DNA from: a virus
Length of the DNA: 55,037 bases
Virus record (IMG/VR): IMGVR_UViG_3300032309_001623
Coordinates: 1 to 55,037 of that record
Strand: one strand, 5' to 3'
A program made the position numbers and the translations under genes. The notes beneath the pieces are model-generated. The model made no database searches and had not been told where the DNA came from. It saw nothing but the letters and a program-made list of their open reading frames with translations. Below, piece after piece: positions 36,501-51,500 of the stretch. The first letter of the stretch is position 1. The number at the start of each line of letters is the position of its first letter.

Positions 36501-39500
36501 AGCTCAGGTCAATCTGGTGCTGAAAAACTATTGGCCGAAGTTGAAAAGCGTTTAGCTGCAACTGAAGAAAGCCACAAGGGTGCTCTAGCAGGTCTAGAAG
36601 CTGCTCTAAAAGATAAAGCTGCTGAAATTGAAGCTATCACAAAATCTAAAATGTCTTTCCAAGACAGCAAAGACGGTATGTCTTACGCTGACAAAGAAAA
36701 GGCAGTTATGTTAGCTAAAATGGCTGGCAAGTCTTTAGATGGCACAAAATTTGGTCGTGAACTAGTACAAAAATACGGTGCACACGTTCCTTCAGCTACA
36801 TGGGAACTAGAAGTTAGCTTAAACCTAGAATCTGAAGTTCGTCGTCGTTTAGTTGTTGCTCCAGTGTTCCGTAACATTGCTATGCAAACTAACGTAATGA
36901 CAATTCCAGTAAATCCAGAAGCAGGTACTGCTACTTGGGTTACTAACGCAGAGTTTGGCGCTGTTCCTGCTACTCTTGGTTCTGCTGGTGCAAGTGCTGG
37001 TAACAATGCTACTCATGCACTAAAAGAGATTACTCTAAACGCATACAAACTAGCTACAAACGAGTACACAGCATACGAAGAAGAAGAAGATGCACTAGTT
37101 GCTCTAATGCCAATTATCCGTGATGGTATGGTTCGTCGTGTTGCTCGCGCTGTTGACAAGGCATTCTTGTTAGGTGCTGGTTCTGGTTCTGACCCTGTTA
37201 AAGGTCTAGCAAACTGGGCTACTAACACAACTGCTACAGGTAACACAGTTGCCGCAGGTATGACAGTTGCTAAGATGCGCACTCTACGTCAAGGTCTTGG
37301 TGCTTGGGGTCTAGACCCACAAGAAGTAATTTATATCGTTAATACCGATACATATTACCAGTTGCTAGAAGACACAGTCTTCCAGACAATGAACCAAGTT
37401 GGTACACAAGCTACATTACTAACTGGCCAAATTGGTCAGATCGGTGGTAGTCCAGTACTAGTTTCCGCAGAATTCGCTAGCCCAGCTAGTGGTGTTGCCG
37501 GTGCAGTTTGCTTGAACCCAGGTAACTTCATTGTTGGTAACCAACGCGGTCTACGTATTGACACTCAAGAATTAGTTGAAACACAACGTCGTGTAATGGT
37601 AGCTAGCCTACGTACAGGTATGACACGTGTTACTACTAACCTAGGTAACGCTGTTACAGCACACAAGTACACAGCATCTTAATCAGTTAAGTTGTTGAGT
37701 TTGACAGGGCTTTCGAGCCCTGTCTTTTAAATGGATTTTTAGAGTCCATTTAAAAGACAAGAGAGGTAAACATGGGATTAAATCTTACAACAAAAGCAGA
37801 CTACAAAGCCTACGCTGGAATTAAGAGTACTAATGAAGATGCTGTAATTGATTTCATTATTCCAAAAGTTTCTGAATTGGTTAAAAATTACTGTGGTAGA
37901 ACATTTGTAGACTATTGGGTAACACCTAAGACTGAAATATTTAACGGTGATGTAAAAAAGTTTATTTTAGCAGAAACACCTGTAGCTACAATTACCAGTG
38001 TTCAAGGCAGCATAGATTACGGTCAAACATACACTAACCTAGAACAGTATAAAGAGTGGGTACGAGAAGACGATACAGTACTAAGTTTAAATACTTCTGG
38101 CTATTTTCCTAAATTAATTCGTGGGTATAAAGTTGTTTATACTGCAGGTTACGATGATGTACCTGGTGATTTAGAGGCCGCAGTTATTGATCTAGTAACT
38201 TATTATCGTAGGCATGACGGAACAATTCATAGTTCAAAATCAGTTGGTAGTAATACAACGCAGATTGAGTATATTACTACTACTAGCTTGCCAGCACACA
38301 TTAGACGCGTATTAGACTTATACAGAGCGGACTATACATGAGCGTAGCACAATTTAGCCCAGTACTTAGAGACAGAATTATTCAGATATTTTCAGATAGT
38401 TCTAACAAAGTAGATCTGGCTAATTTTGGACCAAAAACACGAAAACAACTTTTTAAAGCAGCGCCTACAACAAAAGATTTCCGTAGTAGATTTGAGTCTG
38501 CTGATTATCATAATGCAAGTTTAACGGTTGATGGTATATCAGCACTAACTGCAAAGCTAATAACAACGGTAGAGGACGAAAGCTCTAAAAAATTAGTAGA
38601 AAATTTATTTAATAATACTAACTTCTTTTTTAACTTTAGTGACTATGTTGAGCAGCAACAGTCAAGTCAAGGTCGTCAAGGTGCATTTATAGAATATGGT
38701 GCCGGTGACATTCGTATTGAAAATGTGCCGCAAAAAAGTCTAAGAGACTATTTTGTAACGTATATAAATGAAAATCTTTCGGGTGTACCGCAACAAGTAA
38801 AAGATACTTTAGCTAAAAATGTTCAGTCCGGACACTTAGCTGGCGTGCTATTCTTAAAGTTAAAAACAGCTTTAGGCGTAAAAACTTCTGTAAGCACATC
38901 GGTAGAAAGCGGTTATAGAGACTTTACAGTGTCTATGGAAGGCTTAGAAGACGCTAACGCGTTAAAAGCATTAGACAGTATAATGAAAGCTATTATTGAT
39001 GCCGACTATCTTACCAGTAATCTAGTCAGTAATTCTCAAGTATTTATTGATGCTACAAAATCAGTTCTTGGAAATAATCCACGCTTATATACTGAGTTAC
39101 AGTTTGAAGAAGATAACGCAGCCTCCGGAAGATTACTAAATAAAGTTGGAACACAACTAAATGCTTTGATAAAAGCAGCAAGTGCTGCTGAGCAAAGTTC
39201 AGCAAATGATGCTATTAAAGGCTTAGTAAAGAGTTTACAGCCTGTAGCAGATGTTATTTTGCAGAGGGTAGAAGAGCTCAAAGAGCCATTATCCAAACAA
39301 GGTCTATACAATCAAATTAAAAATAATGCTTTGTACTTAACTCAACAGTTAATAAATGCTCCGGGTTCTGTAACTCTTGTACAAGGTATTGGTAAAAACA
39401 TAGCTAATGTGATTAAAACTGGTAAAAGTTTACCGGCATCAACAACAAAGATTAGGCCCAAGCCTATAAAGCAAAAGCACAAAGAAGTATTGGACATTTC

Positions 39501-42500
39501 CAAAACTACTAAGGAATTTATAAAATCTGCTGAGAAGTTAAAAACAGCAATAAAAAATACTAGAGCAAAAACTGTACAAGTCAGGGCACAAAATACTCCC
39601 GCAAGTACTGTAAATTTACCTAAACTATTGATGTTTATAAACCAACATTTGCAAGATGTTATAAGTGCTAATATGGGTGACGGTAGCCGCCGCGATGTTT
39701 TAAACTATAGAACAGGTAGATTTGCTGGCTCTGTAAAAGTTGAAAACTTATCTGAAAGTAGGGCGGGTATGATAACTGCATTTTACAGTTATATGAAAAA
39801 CCCATATGCAACTTTTAGTCAAGGTGGTCGTCAAGAACGTCCAAAAACCCGCGACCCTAAACTGCTGATTGCAACATCAATACGAGAAATTGCTGCTCAG
39901 CAGGTAGCAAATCAATTAAGGGCAGTAGTAGTATGAGCCGTAGAACATCAATAGTTACAGCATTAGCCGCAAAATTAAACACAATAAATGGACAAGGTGT
40001 CTATAAAACCAATCTATTTAATAATGCTTACCCTAAGTTGAAGTTTTGGGATGAAGTAAATGACTTTCCTTCTGTATATATCTCACCAGGAATGGAACAA
40101 AGAGAGTATCAACTAGCAGATTTTGCTTGGGGACTGTTAGGTGTTTCAATAAAAGTATATTGCAAAGGCGAAGATAGCCAGCAACAACTTGAACAGCTGT
40201 TACAAGACATTGAAACTTGCGTAGATGCAAATCGTAGATTGGTATATGACACTGATACCAGAAACAACTTTGAAACAATAGAAATTTTGGTTCAAAGTAT
40301 AACTACCGACGAAGGACTATTAGCTCCTTATGCAATCGGTGAAATTAATTTACAAGTCCGATATCAGGTCATGTAAACAACCATGCTAAAGTGCTAATAA
40401 CAGATAAATGTCTAGTTTATGTACTAAAGCATTAACAAAAAAGGAAATGAAATGGCATTTAATTTAATTCGTAACGCCAGAGTATTCTTTACCACGAAAG
40501 TTGACTCTTTTGGAGTAGTAACAACTGGTGCCGGGGCCGGCCCAGATATGACTACTAATGATACATTTGAAATTCAAGTGTTAGATGGTTTAAGTTTTAC
40601 TCAGAACACAACAACAGAAACTATTACCTTAAATGAAGCAGGCGGAACACCTAACCGTGGTCAACGTAACTTCAATACTGCATTAGAGCCTGTTGACTTC
40701 TCTTTTAGCACTTACATTCGTCCACGTGACGCTCAAGCTACTACAGGCAGTCGCCAAGTTACTGCAGAAGAAAAGCACTTGTGGAACGCTATGTTCAGCC
40801 AAGTTGCACTAAGCGGAAGTTATAACGCTACCGGTTCTACTGCTTGGACAGACAGTGCAGTAGGTGCAGGCACTTTTGCTGCTGTTACACTAGCAAACTC
40901 TAACAAAAATCAACTATTGCCTTTTGGTATGATTATTTGTTTGGACGACGCAACTTTTGTTATTGACAATTGCGTTATGGACTCTGCAACAATGGATTTT
41001 GGTTTAGACACAATCGCCATGATTCAGTGGGCAGGAAAAGCCTCAGCAATTCGTCAGTTTGGTAAAACTACCTTAGCAGATAATGTTGGTCTAAAGAAAA
41101 CTGTAGCTACTTCAGCTAGTGACAGCCCATTTATTGGCGAAGCTGTACTAAAAGACACAAAAGCTGCTTACCTAGCTAACAAGCTAAGCACTATTACCCT
41201 ATACAAAGATATTAACGGTACAGTTACTGGTCCTTACGACATTGCCCTAACAGGCGGTAACGTAACAATCAGCAACAATGTTACATATTTAACACCTTCA
41301 AACTTAGGCGTTGTTAACCAACCTATTACCTACTTTACAGGTACTCGCTCAGTAACAGGTAGTGTAAATGCATATTTACGCACAGGTACACTAAGCGCAA
41401 CAGCACTATACAATGCACTTATCACTGCAAGTTCAAGCGATGTAAATCCAGCTTACAACTTAAAGATGAGCATTGGTGGTACAGCAACAGCTGGAACACG
41501 TGTTGACCTAGTAATGCCAGCCGTTGTACTACAGATTCCTACAATTGCCACAGAACAAATTATTTCTACTACCATCGGCTTTACAGCTCAAGGTTCAGCT
41601 AGCAATGCGTTTGATATTGGTTCAAATAACGAAATTGAAGTTCGTTACTTTGTAGCAGATACTGACTATTAATCAATAGCGGTTTTATAGATGCCGGCCA
41701 GATCACCGGCATCTCTTTTTAAATTAAGTAAACTATTATAATAAGGACACTAATGTCACAGCTCTCTCTTAAATCAATGCTGGTTCCTAGCAAAACAAAT
41801 ACTGTTGAATATCCAGGTATGCCAGGTTTTGAGGTTACTATTAGCTTTTTATCACGCGAAACTCTACAGTCTATTCGCAAAAAAGCTACAAAGACCAGTT
41901 TTAAAAATCGTCAGCCCGTTGAAGAATTAAACGATGATTTATTCTTGCAACTTTATTCTGAAAACTCTATCAAGGGTTGGAAGGGGTTAAAGTTAAAATA
42001 TCTCGAACAACTTGCACCTGTTGATATTGCTGGTTCAGACCCAGAATCTGAACTAGACTTCTCAAACGAAGATGCGCTAGCACTAATGAAGTCTAGCAGC
42101 AACTTTGATAGCTTTATCAGCGAACAGGTTACAGACTTGGGAAACTTTTCGACGAACAAACAGAGCTAATCTTAAGTAAACTTGATAACTACTTTCAGAA
42201 TTCTGATGTTGGCATGACCAAAGATCAGTATTTTGAAATGTGTGATGCAATGGGCAGCGATCCTGTCGAATCAGAAATACCAGTTGATATATCCGACTTT
42301 CCTTTTGAAATACAGGAAACATTTAACATCTATTACTTGTTAACAGATGTTTGGGATGGTATGAGTGGTACTTATCAAGGTAAGAACACATCAATTGTCT
42401 TTAGTTTGTTTGAATTATACAAAATTGATAAAGAAGACCAATTAGTTTACTTAATGTACATTCGTGGAATAGACAATGTTCGCAAACGTCTAATAAACGA

Positions 42501-45500
42501 AAAAGTAAAAAAGCAAGCTGAAAAGCCCTCTGCCTAACGGTCGGGGGCTTTTTTATTGCTTAAAATTTTTTGGTTTGACAATTTTTTGTGTTAGTGCTAT
42601 AATTGGTGAACATTTAAGTCTAATTTGTAGACTTAGCGAATAAAAGTAAGCCAGGAGAAACCATGGTCGATAATGTAAAAATTGGTATAGAGGCAAGCAG
42701 TAACGGAACGCTGCCAAAAATTGAAGCTGAAGCAGGCGGTGTTAGTAAACAACTAGCTGCAGCCGCACAAAACAGCGACAAATTAAATTCTAGTCTAAAA
42801 GCCAGTAAAGCACTTCAAGCTGTTGCCGCCAAGCAACAGCCTGGAATGAGTAATCAAGAGTACGGTAGTGCTCGTGGTAGTGCTGGTTTAACTGGTGCTA
42901 GTGCCCGTGATTTTGCAAACCAATCTCAAGGGTTGGGTGGATTAGTTCGCCTATACGCCACATACGCTGCTAACATCTTTGCTGTAAGTGCTGCATTTAG
43001 CGCTTTAAAAGGTGCTATGGATACCACCAACATGATCAAAGGTATGGATCAGTTAGGGGCAGTAAGTGGTGTAGCAATTGGTACGATGGCTAAAAACTTA
43101 GTAGCAGCTACTGATGGCGCACTAAGTTTACGTGAAGCTGCACAAGCAACTACCAAAATTATTTCATCAGGTATTGACAGCAGTGCTATTGAAAAGATTG
43201 GTAAAGTAGCCAAGGGTGCTTCACAGGCACTTGGTATCGATATGCAAGATGCAGTTAGTCGTTTAACTCGTGGTATTACTAAACTAGAGCCTGAATTACT
43301 AGACGAATTAGGTATTTTTGTTAAAATTGATGATGTGGTTGAAAAATACGCTATGAGCGTAGGTAAAAGTGCAACTGCCCTAACTGACTTTGAACGTCGT
43401 CAAGCATTTGCTAACGCAGTTCTTGAGCAAGGCAATAAAAAGTTTGGCGATATTAAAATGGATACTAATCCATACGACAAACTATTAGCATCAGTTAAAG
43501 ATTTGGGACAAAAAGTCTTAGAAGTAGTTAATGTAGCATTAGTGCCACTGCTAAATACTTTAGCAAGTAGTCCAACAGCATTGTTAGCTGTAATGGGCAG
43601 TTTAAGTATTATGCTTGTAAAACAAGCACTTCCTGCTATTGGGCAGTTTCGTGAAGGGTTACAAGAAGCAGAAAAATCTGCAGCTGCTTTTGCAAAACAA
43701 AAGGCAGGCGATGCCATAATTGCTCGCACAAAACAATTTGATGCTATTGAGGCACTAATTGAAAAAGAAGCAGACCTGCAAATTGAAAAAACAGACGCTG
43801 CTGCTAAAAAAGTTGCTGAAATTCAAGCTAAAAGCAAGCAAAAAACTGGTAGTGCAGCAATGGGTTTATTGGATACCCCTGCTCAAGATCGCACAAAAGA
43901 AATGTACGCAGCTGCACAAGCTGAAGCAGACGCTATTGATCAACAAGTAAAAAATATTGATAAACGTACAAAAGCTGGAAAAGCGCAAGTAGCCGTTTTA
44001 TCAGAACAAAAAGCTGCTATCTTAGAAAGTATTGCAGTATCTCAAGCAAGTACAAAAGCAGAAGAAGCTTTAGAGGCTAAAAAGGCAGTTCACAGAAAAG
44101 AATTAGAAAAAGATCCAAGTCGTTTTACTGCTGTAGGTGTAGCACAAATTAATGCCGCACAAGCACAAGCTAAAGCCGATCGTACAGCTATGGTTAGCAA
44201 TGCTGGTGTAACAGGCAGTATACTCGGCGTAAGAGCCGCAATGTCAGAGCTTAAAGCAGAGTTTGCTTCACAAAATAAAAGTATGTGGTCAGCCCCGTTT
44301 ACTGTTATTAGTGCTGGGGCTGCTGCTGTAACAGGTCGTTTAAGTGCATTATTAGGTTCGCTAAGTCCTTGGTTAATGGGTTTGCAGTTGGCTATTGCAG
44401 CAGGTACCGCCCTTAACGCTATATTTAGCAAAAACTCAGAACAAGCTGCTAAATTTGAGAATTCTTTAGATGCGTTAAGCAAAGCTATTCAAACCGCCGG
44501 TGATAACGCCGCATACTTTATAAAGCAAGACTGGAATAATGCACTACCGCTAGCTATTATTACTTCTCGTGCTACTGCCTTAAAAGAACTATCTGCCTCA
44601 ATTACCAAAGTTGCTGAAGACTTTGATAAAGTTAGTAGTAAACGAGGTATGTGGGACAGTTTTTGGAATGGCGTATTTGGTGTTATACCTTTTGCTAAAA
44701 ATGATCAACAGAAAGCAGCTAAACTGTTAAGTGAAGGTATTGAAGAAAGTATTAAGCTAATACCATATGGACCACTTCGTAAAGAATACGAAGAAAAAGT
44801 AAAGAAAATACTTGGTACTAATAGAGATTTATCTAAAGACAGTATAACTTTTATATTTAAAACAATGGGTGAGCAAGAAGCAATAAGTGCAGCACAAAAA
44901 GTTGCTAAAGCTCAAGAGGAGGTTGCTTTAAAACAAAAAATAGCTGCCGAAGCTGCTGCAGGAGTAGATCAAGCTTTTAAAGATACTGCAAATGCTTATC
45001 AAGAACTATCAACTTCACTATTTAATGCAAGTCCATTAGAAAAATTTGCTGCCAACTTACTTAATATTAGTGTAAAACTAGAAGATGCTTTAAAAGAGCC
45101 TGAAGCAGCTTTTTCTAGCTTAACAAAGTTATTAACTGAGCCAAAGCAGATGGCTTTATTAGGGCCTGAATCTTTTGCTCAACTACAAGCTAGTAAGGCT
45201 GAAGTTACTGCAATTTCTAAGGAAATAAAATCTCTAGAGGCCGAAGCTGATAAATTAAATAAGCAAAGAGCTAAATTACCAGAAGCAACTATTCAAGGCA
45301 GTGCTGCTGATACAGCTAAAAAACAGAATCAAGCTGAAGCAGAAAAAGTAGACAAAAAACTTGTTGAACTACGTGCAGCGGGTGCAAAACTTACAGCAGA
45401 CATTTATGGGGCCATAAATGTTGATAACTTTAAAACAGCGGGTAAAATATTAGGTGCTGAAATAGCAGCAGCCACAGCACAGGCAGGATTAACAGTTCGT

Positions 45501-48500
45501 AGGGCATTTAGCAGCTTATTTACAGGTCAAGCAGCTATTAACGAACAAACTGCAATAGCTAAAGAAGATTTAGCTATTAAAATGACCCTAATCAATACTA
45601 CGGTTGATTTGGTTAAAAGTAACTTTTTGTTAATTAACAGTAACAAAGAAAAACTACTAGAAGAACGAAAGCTAGAAGCACAAAAAACTCTTGATACTAC
45701 TGTGGGAGATACTCCTGAAAAACGTGATAGAAGAGCTAAGGCTCAAGAATTTCTTGATAGTGGTTATAGTAAAGAGTTTGTAAGTTTAAGTCGTGAAAGA
45801 GATGTAATATCTAGTAAAAGCCCTGCAACTTCTCCTGAGTATAAACGAATGAGTGCTCAGGACCAGCAAAGTATGGCACCTCTTATTAATAGTATTGCAG
45901 GTGCTCAAAAACAATTGCAAGATTTACGAGCTCAAAGTAAATCTATTGATATAAGCAAGATATTGAAGACGCAAGAGGAACAAGTTAGATTAAGCCTAAT
46001 ACAAAAAAATAATGAAGTAAGCATCGGAGAAACAGCTCTAAAAAGATTAGAAATTTATGATCAACTTGGTATTGTACAGGGTCGTAATACTGTAAGAGAT
46101 AAGATTAGGCAAGAAAATAATGTCGAAGAACTTAAACAAAATGTAAAGCAGTTTGAAATAAAAGAAAAAATTGCTTACTTGCAAAAATTAATAGCAAATC
46201 CACCAGAAGGTGCTAATTTAACACAATTAAAAACTGAGGAAGAACAGGCACAAGCAGTACTAAAAAATCTAAACTCCCAGATAGCTAGAGAAAAAAGCTT
46301 AAAACAACAATCAGATATAATTCGTACAATACTAGCAGATAGTAAATATCAGGAAGAAATAGATAAAAAGGATGCCGAAAGAAGAGACTCCGCTCTATCC
46401 GTAACGGAAAATCTAAATAATATTAAAAAAGATGCAGCAAATCAAGAACTAAATAGTTTAGTTCAAATGAATGCAGTTACTGAAAGAACTCGTATTCTTA
46501 GACAACGCGGTATTGATTTACTTGATATTGAAGCACAAAAGCGCGTAAAACTGCAAGCTATAGCTAATGAGGAAGAAGATAAATTAAAAGAAAATCAACG
46601 TATACGAGATAATCTTGAAAAGTTTGGAAAGGAAAGTAAAGATAGAAGTTTCTTTGAAAAATGGGACTTACAAAACGAGCTATGGTTTAGGACCCCATCC
46701 GAAAATCAAGACCGTAATACTAGAAGAGAAGTAGAGCGTATACAGGATCCTAAATTAAGAGAAGAAGGATTCAAAAAGTTAGCAGAAAATGAAGCAAAAA
46801 GACTAGCTTTAACGTCACAAATAGAAGCTGTAGAAAATCGTATTAGAGATATTACAAACTATGTTAATGACACCAAAATTGAAATATATAACCAAGACTC
46901 GCTAACACGGGATTTAGCTAAAGATCGTAGAACAATAGTTGAGGACACAGCTAAAGCCCAAACAAATCAGGTAGAGAAAGCAGCAGCGCTAGCTAGTATA
47001 CTTGACCAGCAAAATCAAAAGCTACAAGATCAAAATAGACTATTAGACGCAGCCAAAAATTTAAGCGATAGTTTAAATGCTACATTTAGTTTATTTGGCG
47101 AGTCTATGTCTAAAGCTGGTGAAGGCTTAGTAAGTATTGTAACTGGATTTGCTGATGCCAGAGTTGCAGCTGAGAAGTACGGTGAAGAAAGAATTAGGGC
47201 AGAGCAAAGACTTGGGGAAGCCAGATCTGACCAAGACCCTAAGGCTGTAGCACAGGCACAAAAAGAGCTTGATAAACTAGACGCTGACAATGCCAGAAAT
47301 GAAATGAAGCGCGATACCGCTATCATTGCTAATACCAAGAAACTGTTTGGCGAAAAAACAGCGGCTTATAAAATATTGGGCGGCATAGAAAAAGCAATGC
47401 ACTTAGCTAGATTAGCTATGGACATTAAAGAAATGTTTTTTGATACTGCTAAAACTGGTACAAGTATTGGTAATTCTTTACTAAGAGCTGGTGCAGCTGG
47501 TGTTGAGGCAGTTGTTAAAGCATATACACTTCCACCACCGCTTGGCTTTGTAACTGGTGCTGCAATGACAGCAATTATTGCCGGTATATTAGGTTCAGCA
47601 TTTAAAGGCGGTGCTCCAGCAAGCGCAGGCTTTGCTATGAACTCAGAACAGCGCCAAGAAACCCAAGGTACTGGAATTACTTATGATGCCAATGGCAATA
47701 AGGTTGAAACTGGTGGCGGAGTATTTGGTGATAGCTCAGCCAAAGTTGATAACATTAACAAGTCTTTAGAAATTATCAAAAATAACTCTATTGACGGTTT
47801 AAGTTACGATAATCAGTTACTAACAGCATTTAAACGCGTTGCTAACTCACTAACTGGTGCAGCAGAAGCTATTTACACAATACCTGGTCTTCGTAAAGGC
47901 GGTAAGTTTGGTACCCAAGCGGGAGAAATGAGCTCAGGCGGAATGTTTAGTGATATACCCTTAATTGGCGGATTACTAGGCAACATCTTTGGTGGTGGTA
48001 CAAGTACTGTTACTACAATTGAAGGTGCTGGTATTCAACTACGTGGTAGTTTTGATCAAATTATTTCAGATACCACAAACAGTATTCAACAATACAAAGA
48101 CGTGTTAACTCAGTTCCACAAAAAGGGCGGCTGGTTTGCTAGTGATGACAGCTGGACTGCAAGACGTCGTGAAACTGATGCTGTTAAAAAAGAAGTCGCA
48201 GATTCTATCAGAGATATATTTGTAGAATCTAAGTCTATATTTGAAAAGATTGGTGAAAGTGCCAATGTATCAAAAGAACAAGTTCAAACAGTATTTGATA
48301 CCTTAAAGTTTGGTGCAGAAGGCGATATTGATTTACAGGGTTTAACTGGAGACCAAATTGTAGCTGAACTAAATGCAGTTATTGGCAGCAAGCTTGATGA
48401 GGCAGCTTTTATATTATTTAGTAGTTTTGCTGAGTACAAGAGATTTGGCGAAGAATACTTAACTACTGTTGTGCGCGTTGTTGATACTAACACAAAAATT

Positions 48501-51500
48501 CAGCAAATACTTACAAATATGGGTATTGACAAAACTGTAGAAGGTGTGTTTAGTATTACTGAAGCTATGGCAAAAGCTGCAGGTGGTTTAGATAAATTTG
48601 TTGAACAATATGAGTTTTACAAAACTAACTTCTTAAGTGATGCAGAGCGATTAGTGCCAGTACAAAAAGCTGTAAGCGATGAGTTAAAGCGTTTAAATAT
48701 TAACACAAGTATTACACGTAAAGGTTTTGTAGCATTAATAAAATCAATGGATGTTACTACTACTAGTGGCCAAGAAACTTACCAAGCTTTAATGGACTTA
48801 GCTCCAGGTATTAATGAAGTATTTAAAGCCGAAGAAAAGATTGCTGATCAACGTGCAGGCTTACAAAAGAAACTTTTAGAAATGGAAGGCAACACAGTTG
48901 CTTTACGCGAAAAAGAACTAGCTGCACTAGATAAAAGTAATCAAGCAATTCAACTGCAAATTTGGGCTTTACAAGATCAACAAACAGCTGCTAAGAACTT
49001 AAAGTCAAATCTTGAAAACGTAACTAAAACCATTAAAGGTCAAATTACTAGTTTAACAGACTATAAAAATACTTTACTTACTGGTGATAAAGGTACGATG
49101 ACTGCAAGTCAGCAGTATCAATCTGCAAAAGATGAGATTGCTGCTTTAATGCGTTTAATTACAGCAACACCAACAACTAAAGCTGAAGAAGATGCTCAAA
49201 GAGCGGCCACTGGTAAACTAACAGGAGCAACTGATAGACTACTGGGTTTAAGTCGTGAATTGTTTGCAAGTGGTGCACAGTACTCTAGTGACTTTGGTTA
49301 TGTTAGTAGCATCTTAGATCAAAGCACAGAAGCTTTAGGAACACAACTTACAAATGCTGAACAACAACTAAATACTTTGACAGAGTCTAACTCATTCTTA
49401 CAAAGTATTGATGTTAGCACTAAATCAACTGCAGAACTACTTGAAACTTATAATCAAAGTGTATTAGCTCTTATAGCCACAGGTTACAATACTGGAGTAG
49501 CTGCAACTAGATCATATTCTGATTCAAATGCAGGAAGTAGTGCCGGGGGCGACGGAAGCGGAGGCAGTTTTGCAGTAGGTACAAATTATGTTCCAAATGA
49601 CATGATGGCTCAAATTCACAAAGGCGAGCGTATTATTCCTGCAGCAGATAACTTTGTGCTAATGTCTAGACTAACTAGCACTGATAATTATACTCGTGAT
49701 ATGTGCCAACAGATCCGTGAATTAAATCAGAAAATAGAAAGTCTAGAGCGTACAGTTGCTGATGGTGCTATAATGAACGCTCAAGCTACCAACCGTAATA
49801 CTGAGCAAATTGCTCAAGCGGTTACAGATGGGTCTGATAAAACAGTCCAAGTGACCCGTATTCAGAATAAGGCTATTATTAAATGAAAACAGTAGCAGAA
49901 ATTGTGGCTTGGCTTAATACGCCAGGTCACATTAAGTGTATATTAGCTGATATCACAGAAATTGGAAACTTTGTTAACGCAAACGTTTCCAACTTCTTTT
50001 TATCTAATGTTGCTTATTTTGGTGACAATCAAAACTATAATGCCGCTATCACAGGCGGCTTAAGTTTTTCAGAAAGTTTAAATGTTGACGGTCAGGCTTC
50101 GCTTAGTTTTGGTAGTCTTGAAATTGTTAACACTAATGGTATTCATGATAGCTATTTGACATATGTGTGGAATAAACGACCAATTAAAGTTTACTTAGGT
50201 GACCCAAGTTGGCCTAAAACAGATTTTGTATTAATCTTTGATGGTTTAATACAAGAGATCACTGCGCCTAGTGAAAACACCTTGAGCTTTACCGTATTTG
50301 ATAAACTACAACGATTAAATGATCCTATATCAGAGCGTACTTTAGCTGATACCAACTACTCTGAAAAAGCTTTAAAAAATATTCTTCCATTACTATTTGG
50401 CGAAGCCTTTAACATACAACCACTTTTAGTAGATAAAGGCGGCGTTAGTAGTGTTACTGGTACAATAACAGATTCCGCAACCACTACAACACTTACTAAC
50501 CTGTCTTCAACAACCGGTATGGTTGCTGGACAAGTTTTAACTAAAATTAGTGGTACTGGAAACTTTGGTGCCTCACCAACTATTCAAACTATTAACAGCG
50601 CATCTCAAATTACAATAACAAGTGCAACTGCAAATACTGCAGGCAGTATAATCTTTAATGTAAGCGGTATTACTGGAACTGGCCAAATTTACCTAGTTAG
50701 TGATACTGCTATGCAAGGTGTAATTGAAGTCAGAGATAATGGCATACCTATTCAAGTAGTTGAAAGTCCTGGCACAGGCACTTTTAGTTTACTAACAAGA
50801 CCTGTAGGCACAATTACTTGTAGCGCACAAGGTAGTATACAAGGTAGATTTGGCTATACTAATACTGTTGCAGGAATTATTGAACAACTAGTAACCCGCT
50901 ATGGTAATCCAGTTAACAGATTCGACGTTAGCAGTGAAATTAGTTTTGGTGACTTCTTAAATACTAGTCCAGTAGGTTTTTATACTAATGACCGCACAAA
51001 TATTTTAGATGCTTGCAACCAACTAGCAAAAAGTGTAAATGCAAACTTAATTTGTCCGTCAATAGTGGTTTCTGATGACGGGGTAGTTAGCAATAGTAAA
51101 CTACGTTTAGTGGAAATTAAAGCACCGGCAGGTACTCCAAAGTATACACTAAGTGATGACAACATGATACTTAACTCACTAAGTATACAACAAATGTTCC
51201 CAGTTAGACCTAGTATTAAACTAGGCTATTGCAAAAACTACACTATTCAAGCAACAGTTGCTGGCGGTGTAAATCCTCAAAGCCGTTTTGACGAAGCTTA
51301 TTTACCAGCCACGGCAGAAGATCCTGCAAAGAAAACATTGTACAGAGATAGTGGTACTGTTGCAGAGGAAGAAACTCTACTGTTAACTACTGCAGGGGCA
51401 ACAGCAGAAGCAGAAAAACGTTTAGCACTATGGGAAAAACAAAGATATATTGTTACTGCTGACTACTTACCACATTTAATATTTGTGCAACTAGGTGATA